Shown: positions 24,968-27,572 of the stretch, one piece after another
Numbering within the stretch: position 1 is the stretch's first letter
Layout: each line of letters starts with the position of its first letter
Assembly (NCBI GenBank): GCA_964352225.1
Contig: CAYGRM010000037.1
Location: 1 to 27,572 of the forward strand
Direction of reading: 5' to 3'
From: CAJQQY01 sp964352225
GTDB taxonomy: Bacteria > Bacteroidota > Bacteroidia > Chitinophagales > Saprospiraceae
DNA length: 27,572 bases
Notes under the pieces: generated by a model
Seen by the model: only the letters and a program-made list of their open reading frames with translations
Database searches by the model: none
What the model was told of the DNA's origin: nothing
Position numbers and translations under genes: made by a program

Positions 24968-26419
24968 TTAGAATCGATAATAAATAAATGGATTCACTCC
25001 TGTCGAAATTACTTCTGTCATACATATACATAACAATACAATTGCAAGAATTGATTTTAGGAAAATAAAATCTTTTTCTCCTTGCGTTCCAAAAAATGGA
25101 TTCATATTTTTTTCAATAAAATTAATCGAAGGTAAAAAACTAAAGAAAAAAGCAATTCCGAAAATGATGATAAATCTTTGTTCGATAAACCAATCATAAG
25201 TTCCACTTGTAGTTGATAATGCCAAGTCCATATTTCCAAAATCAAACATTGTCGCAATGTAACTCATCGCTTGAGGAAATGTTTCTGCTCGAAAAATCAC
25301 CCACCCAACTAATGTAATTATAAAGGTGATTAAAATACTAAATGGCTTTCCAATCACTTGATAAAATCGCAATAAAAACAATCTATCCAAAATCAAAAAT
25401 ACTCCATGAAAAACTCCCCAAGCAATAAAGGTCCAAGCTGCTCCATGCCAAAATCCTGAAATCAAAAATACGACCCATAAATTAAAATATAATCTCACTT
25501 TACTTTTTACTCGATTACCTCCGAGTGGAATGTATAAATAATCACGCATCCAATTACTCAAGGTAATATGCCATCGTCTCCAAAATTCTGAAATACTTTG
25601 TGAAATATACGGCGCATCAAAATTCTCTGGAAATCGGAATCCCATCATCAACCCCAAACCAATCGCCATATCTGAGTATCCTGAAAAATCAAAATAAATT
25701 TGAAAAGCATAGGCAAGTGAACCCAACCAAGCTTGTCCCATCGTAAGTGCCTCTGTTGGAATATTAAAAATAGTATCTGCGAGTTCGCTCATCTGATTGG
25801 CGATGAGCATTTTTTTTGCAAGACCGATACTGAAACGAAATAATCCGTTGAGTCGATTATCAATATTTTCGTTGGCTACTCGATTTTGTAATTGTTCTTT
25901 TATTTCGGAATAGCGAACGATGGGTCCAGCAATAAGTTGGGGAAAAAGAATGATATACAATGCCAAATCCGAAAGTTTTTTTAGTGGTTCATTTTTTTCT
26001 CTGTAGACATCTACGATGTAACTTATTTTTTGAAAAGTAAAAAATGATATTCCAATCGGCAAGGCAAGCTTCGTCCAATGCACTCCACTCATCCCTAAGT
26101 TTTCTAACAACGTATTTGCATTTTCAACAAAAAAATTAGCATACTTAAAATATAACAATAGTCCTACATTTAGAATCATTGATATAATCAAATATCTTTT
26201 TTTCAAAAAGCTTTCTGACTCGTGTATTTTTTTTGCTAAAAAAAAATCAATCACAATACTTCCAAAAAGTACAAATATAAACTTCGGGGCACCCCAAGTA
26301 TAGAACAAAATACTCCAAATCAAGGCAGTAATGTTTCTAAACTTCTGAGGTGTTATCCAATAGGTAATTAGAAAAAACGGAAGGAAATAAACAAGAAATA
26401 TTGTACTGCTAAATACCAT
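24968..26419 (-). CDS. MBOAT-family O-acyltransferase (AlgI-like)
   Basis: 483-residue polytopic inner-membrane protein that passes acyl groups across the membrane to modify an exported polymer, by analogy with AlgI (alginate), PatA and DltB. Family signatures: FFTFQKISYIVDVYR (126-140), FPQLIAGPIVRYSE (159-172), AFQIYFDFSGYSDMAIGLG (238-256), SEFWRRWHITLSNWMRDYLY (277-296) and IPLGGNR (297-303). The catalytic His is His325 in SGFWHGAAW. Length agrees with AlgI homologues. No alginate or other polysaccharide synthesis gene is present, so the acceptor is unknown. It starts 3 nt after the dtd stop and is followed by the SGNH partner in the same reading frame. Confidence 0.93.
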   Translation of the reverse strand: MVFSSTIFLVYFLPFFLITYWITPQKFRNITALIWSILFYTWGAPKFIFVLFGSIVIDFFLAKKIHESESFLKKRYLIISMILNVGLLLYFKYANFFVENANTLLENLGMSGVHWTKLALPIGISFFTFQKISYIVDVYREKNEPLKKLSDLALYIILFPQLIAGPIVRYSEIKEQLQNRVANENIDNRLNGLFRFSIGLAKKMLIANQMSELADTIFNIPTEALTMGQAWLGSLAYAFQIYFDFSGYSDMAIGLGLMMGFRFPENFDAPYISQSISEFWRRWHITLSNWMRDYLYIPLGGNRVKSKVRLYFNLWVVFLISGFWHGAAWTFIAWGVFHGVFLILDRLFLLRFYQVIGKPFSILITFIITLVGWVIFRAETFPQAMSYIATMFDFGNMDLALSTTSGTYDWFIEQRFIIIFGIAFFFSFLPSINFIEKNMNPFFGTQGEKDFIFLKSILAIVLLCICMTEVISTGVNPFIYYRF

Positions 26420-26422
26420 TTG

Positions 26423-26875
26423 TTATTCCTTATTTTTTGAATCGATAATGATGGTGACTGGTCCGTCATTGAGTAATTGGACTTTCATGTCTGCGCCGAA
26501 TTCGCCAGTTTGAACATCGAGTGCGGAAGTGATTTTTAACTCTTCGACAAATTTTTCATAAATAGGAATGGCAACATCTGGTTTGGATGCTTTTAGATAG
26601 GAGGGACGATTTCCTTTTTTGGTACTTGCATGTAAAGTGAATTGGCTGACGATAATTATTGAACCTTCCACATCTTTTATGGAAAGATTCATCACTCCAT
26701 TTTCATCATCAAAAATTCGGAGGTTACTAATTTTATTGCAGAGCCAATTGATATCTTCTGAAGTATCTTCATCTTCGATACCAAGCAAAATTAGATATCC
26801 TTTTCCAATTTTTGATTTTACTATTTGATTGATGGTGACCGATGCTTCGGAGACTCTTTGGATGACGACTTTCAT
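26423..26875 (-). CDS. dtd: D-aminoacyl-tRNA deacylase
   Basis: 150-residue cytoplasmic enzyme that removes D-amino acids (and glycine mischarged on tRNA(Ala)) from tRNA. The two active-site motifs are intact: SQFTLHA (77-83, SQxT) and NDGPVT (136-141, the cross-subunit Gly-cisPro motif, NxGPVT). Length is typical of the family (about 145-150), and it works as a homodimer. The ATG abuts the stop of the upstream DUF2071 gene (TAA then ATG, no spacer), which points to translational coupling. Confidence 0.97.
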   Translation of the reverse strand: MKVVIQRVSEASVTINQIVKSKIGKGYLILLGIEDEDTSEDINWLCNKISNLRIFDDENGVMNLSIKDVEGSIIIVSQFTLHASTKKGNRPSYLKASKPDVAIPIYEKFVEELKITSALDVQTGEFGADMKVQLLNDGPVTIIIDSKNKE

Positions 26876-27559
26876 TTATTCTAAAATTCTTTTATTTCTC
26901 TTCTTTCCCCAAGCCAACACTTGCACTCCATCAGAGTATTGTATTTTTTCAGGTTTCCCATTTATTAATTTTTTAAACCTTGGATAATTCACCTTCAATT
27001 TTTCAATTTGTAATTCTTTTATTTCCCATTCTACATGATGAATATCAAATTCATTAATTGAATTTTTCGTGTCTTGAATAAGTGCATATCTTTCTGTCAA
27101 CCATTCATCTAATTTCGACTTCTCTTCCATTTTTTTTCCAATGGAAAATTCAATATTAAACTCATCTCCAAATTCAGAATTTTTGGATGAATATTGATTA
27201 GAAGTTCTTTTCATTTTTGAAAAACGATAAGGTAATTCTGAAATCATTTTTGACACCTTGCACGACAACCTTTTTCCTCCTTCAATACTTAAAAAATAAA
27301 CCCCCGTTTTGTTTTTTGATTTTACGTAAGTACGAATATTAATTTCATCAAAATTTGAAATTGGTGGAAAGTAAGGCAAATATCTTGGACGTATTTTTTC
27401 CATGGTAAATGCGACTAACGACACCCAAGGTTTTCCTTCAAATAAATCAATTTCAATTTCTTCTGGAACCAACTTTTTTAATTCCTTTAAATCAACTTGC
27501 CAATGCAAAAAAATAGTTCTATTCCATTCTTGATAAAAATACCAATTTTGATTTGGCAT
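26876..27559 (-). CDS. DUF2071 (YqjF-like) family protein
   Basis: 227 residues, no signal peptide or membrane segment, so probably cytoplasmic. The N-terminal half matches the DUF2071 pattern: IFLHWQVDLKELKKLVPEEI (16-35), LFEGKPWVSLVAFTMEKIRP (39-58) and EINIRTYVKSKNKTGVYFLS (72-91). The family's function is unknown. The C-terminal half is Lys/Glu-rich and carries the expected IEKLKVNYPRF and VQVLAWGKKR segments. The ATG at 27559 lies 13 nt from the window edge, so the promoter is not visible. It is the first gene seen of the minus-strand string, and its TAA directly abuts the dtd ATG. Confidence 0.82.
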   Translation of the reverse strand: MPNQNWYFYQEWNRTIFLHWQVDLKELKKLVPEEIEIDLFEGKPWVSLVAFTMEKIRPRYLPYFPPISNFDEINIRTYVKSKNKTGVYFLSIEGGKRLSCKVSKMISELPYRFSKMKRTSNQYSSKNSEFGDEFNIEFSIGKKMEEKSKLDEWLTERYALIQDTKNSINEFDIHHVEWEIKELQIEKLKVNYPRFKKLINGKPEKIQYSDGVQVLAWGKKRNKRILE

Positions 27560-27572
27560 TTTCCAAGATCGA

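Overview
The window looks like chromosomal DNA of a low-GC member of the Bacteroidota. The evidence is a SusC/SusD pair, two proteins with type IX secretion (T9SS) C-terminal sorting domains, lipoproteins with FG-GAP/VCBS repeats, and upstream boxes of the TAnnTTTG type typical of this phylum. A relative of the Saprospiria or Chitinophagia is plausible, but I cannot fix the genus. I see no tRNA, rRNA, CRISPR array, transposase or other mobile element.

Layout from left to right. The 3' end of an unknown gene (2-121, +) meets aspS (207-1982, -) across a shared terminator. Next come two divergent T9SS cargo genes. One (2147-4912, -) is a multidomain protein with a gingipain-like (C25) fold whose catalytic positions look replaced. 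The other (5233-7404, +) is a CotH-kinase-like protein. A small membrane-tethered HTH regulator (7462-8142, +) follows and overlaps a sodium:solute symporter gene (8139-9716, +) by ATGA. A second, paralogous symporter (9783-11612, -) converges on it across a terminator.

The centre is a nutrient-uptake type locus on the plus strand: susC (12024-15071) and susD (15091-16572), closed by a strong terminator. Beyond a new -7 box lie two tandem giant lipoproteins (16756-20067 and 20071-23373), each with two FG-GAP propellers around an ASPIC/UnbV domain. No glycoside hydrolase or other catabolic enzyme is present, so the ligand is unknown. The likely arrangement is outer-membrane capture by SusCD and the propeller lipoproteins, with the symporters as candidate inner-membrane partners; that link is inference from proximity.

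The right end is a tightly packed minus-strand gene string: DUF2071 protein (27559-26876), dtd (26875-26423), an MBOAT O-acyltransferase (26419-24968), its AlgJ/AlgX-like SGNH partner (24919-23786) and a MazG-type pyrophosphohydrolase (23768-23430). A long hairpin separates it from the lipoprotein genes. The SGNH gene has no ATG at its expected start and lies in the same frame as the MBOAT gene, behind a single TAA.

Most genes belong to known families. The points most worth attention are the altered catalytic sites of the C25-like and SGNH proteins, the missing start codon, the sensorless membrane HTH protein coupled to a transporter, and the paired double-propeller lipoproteins beside an enzyme-free SusCD pair.
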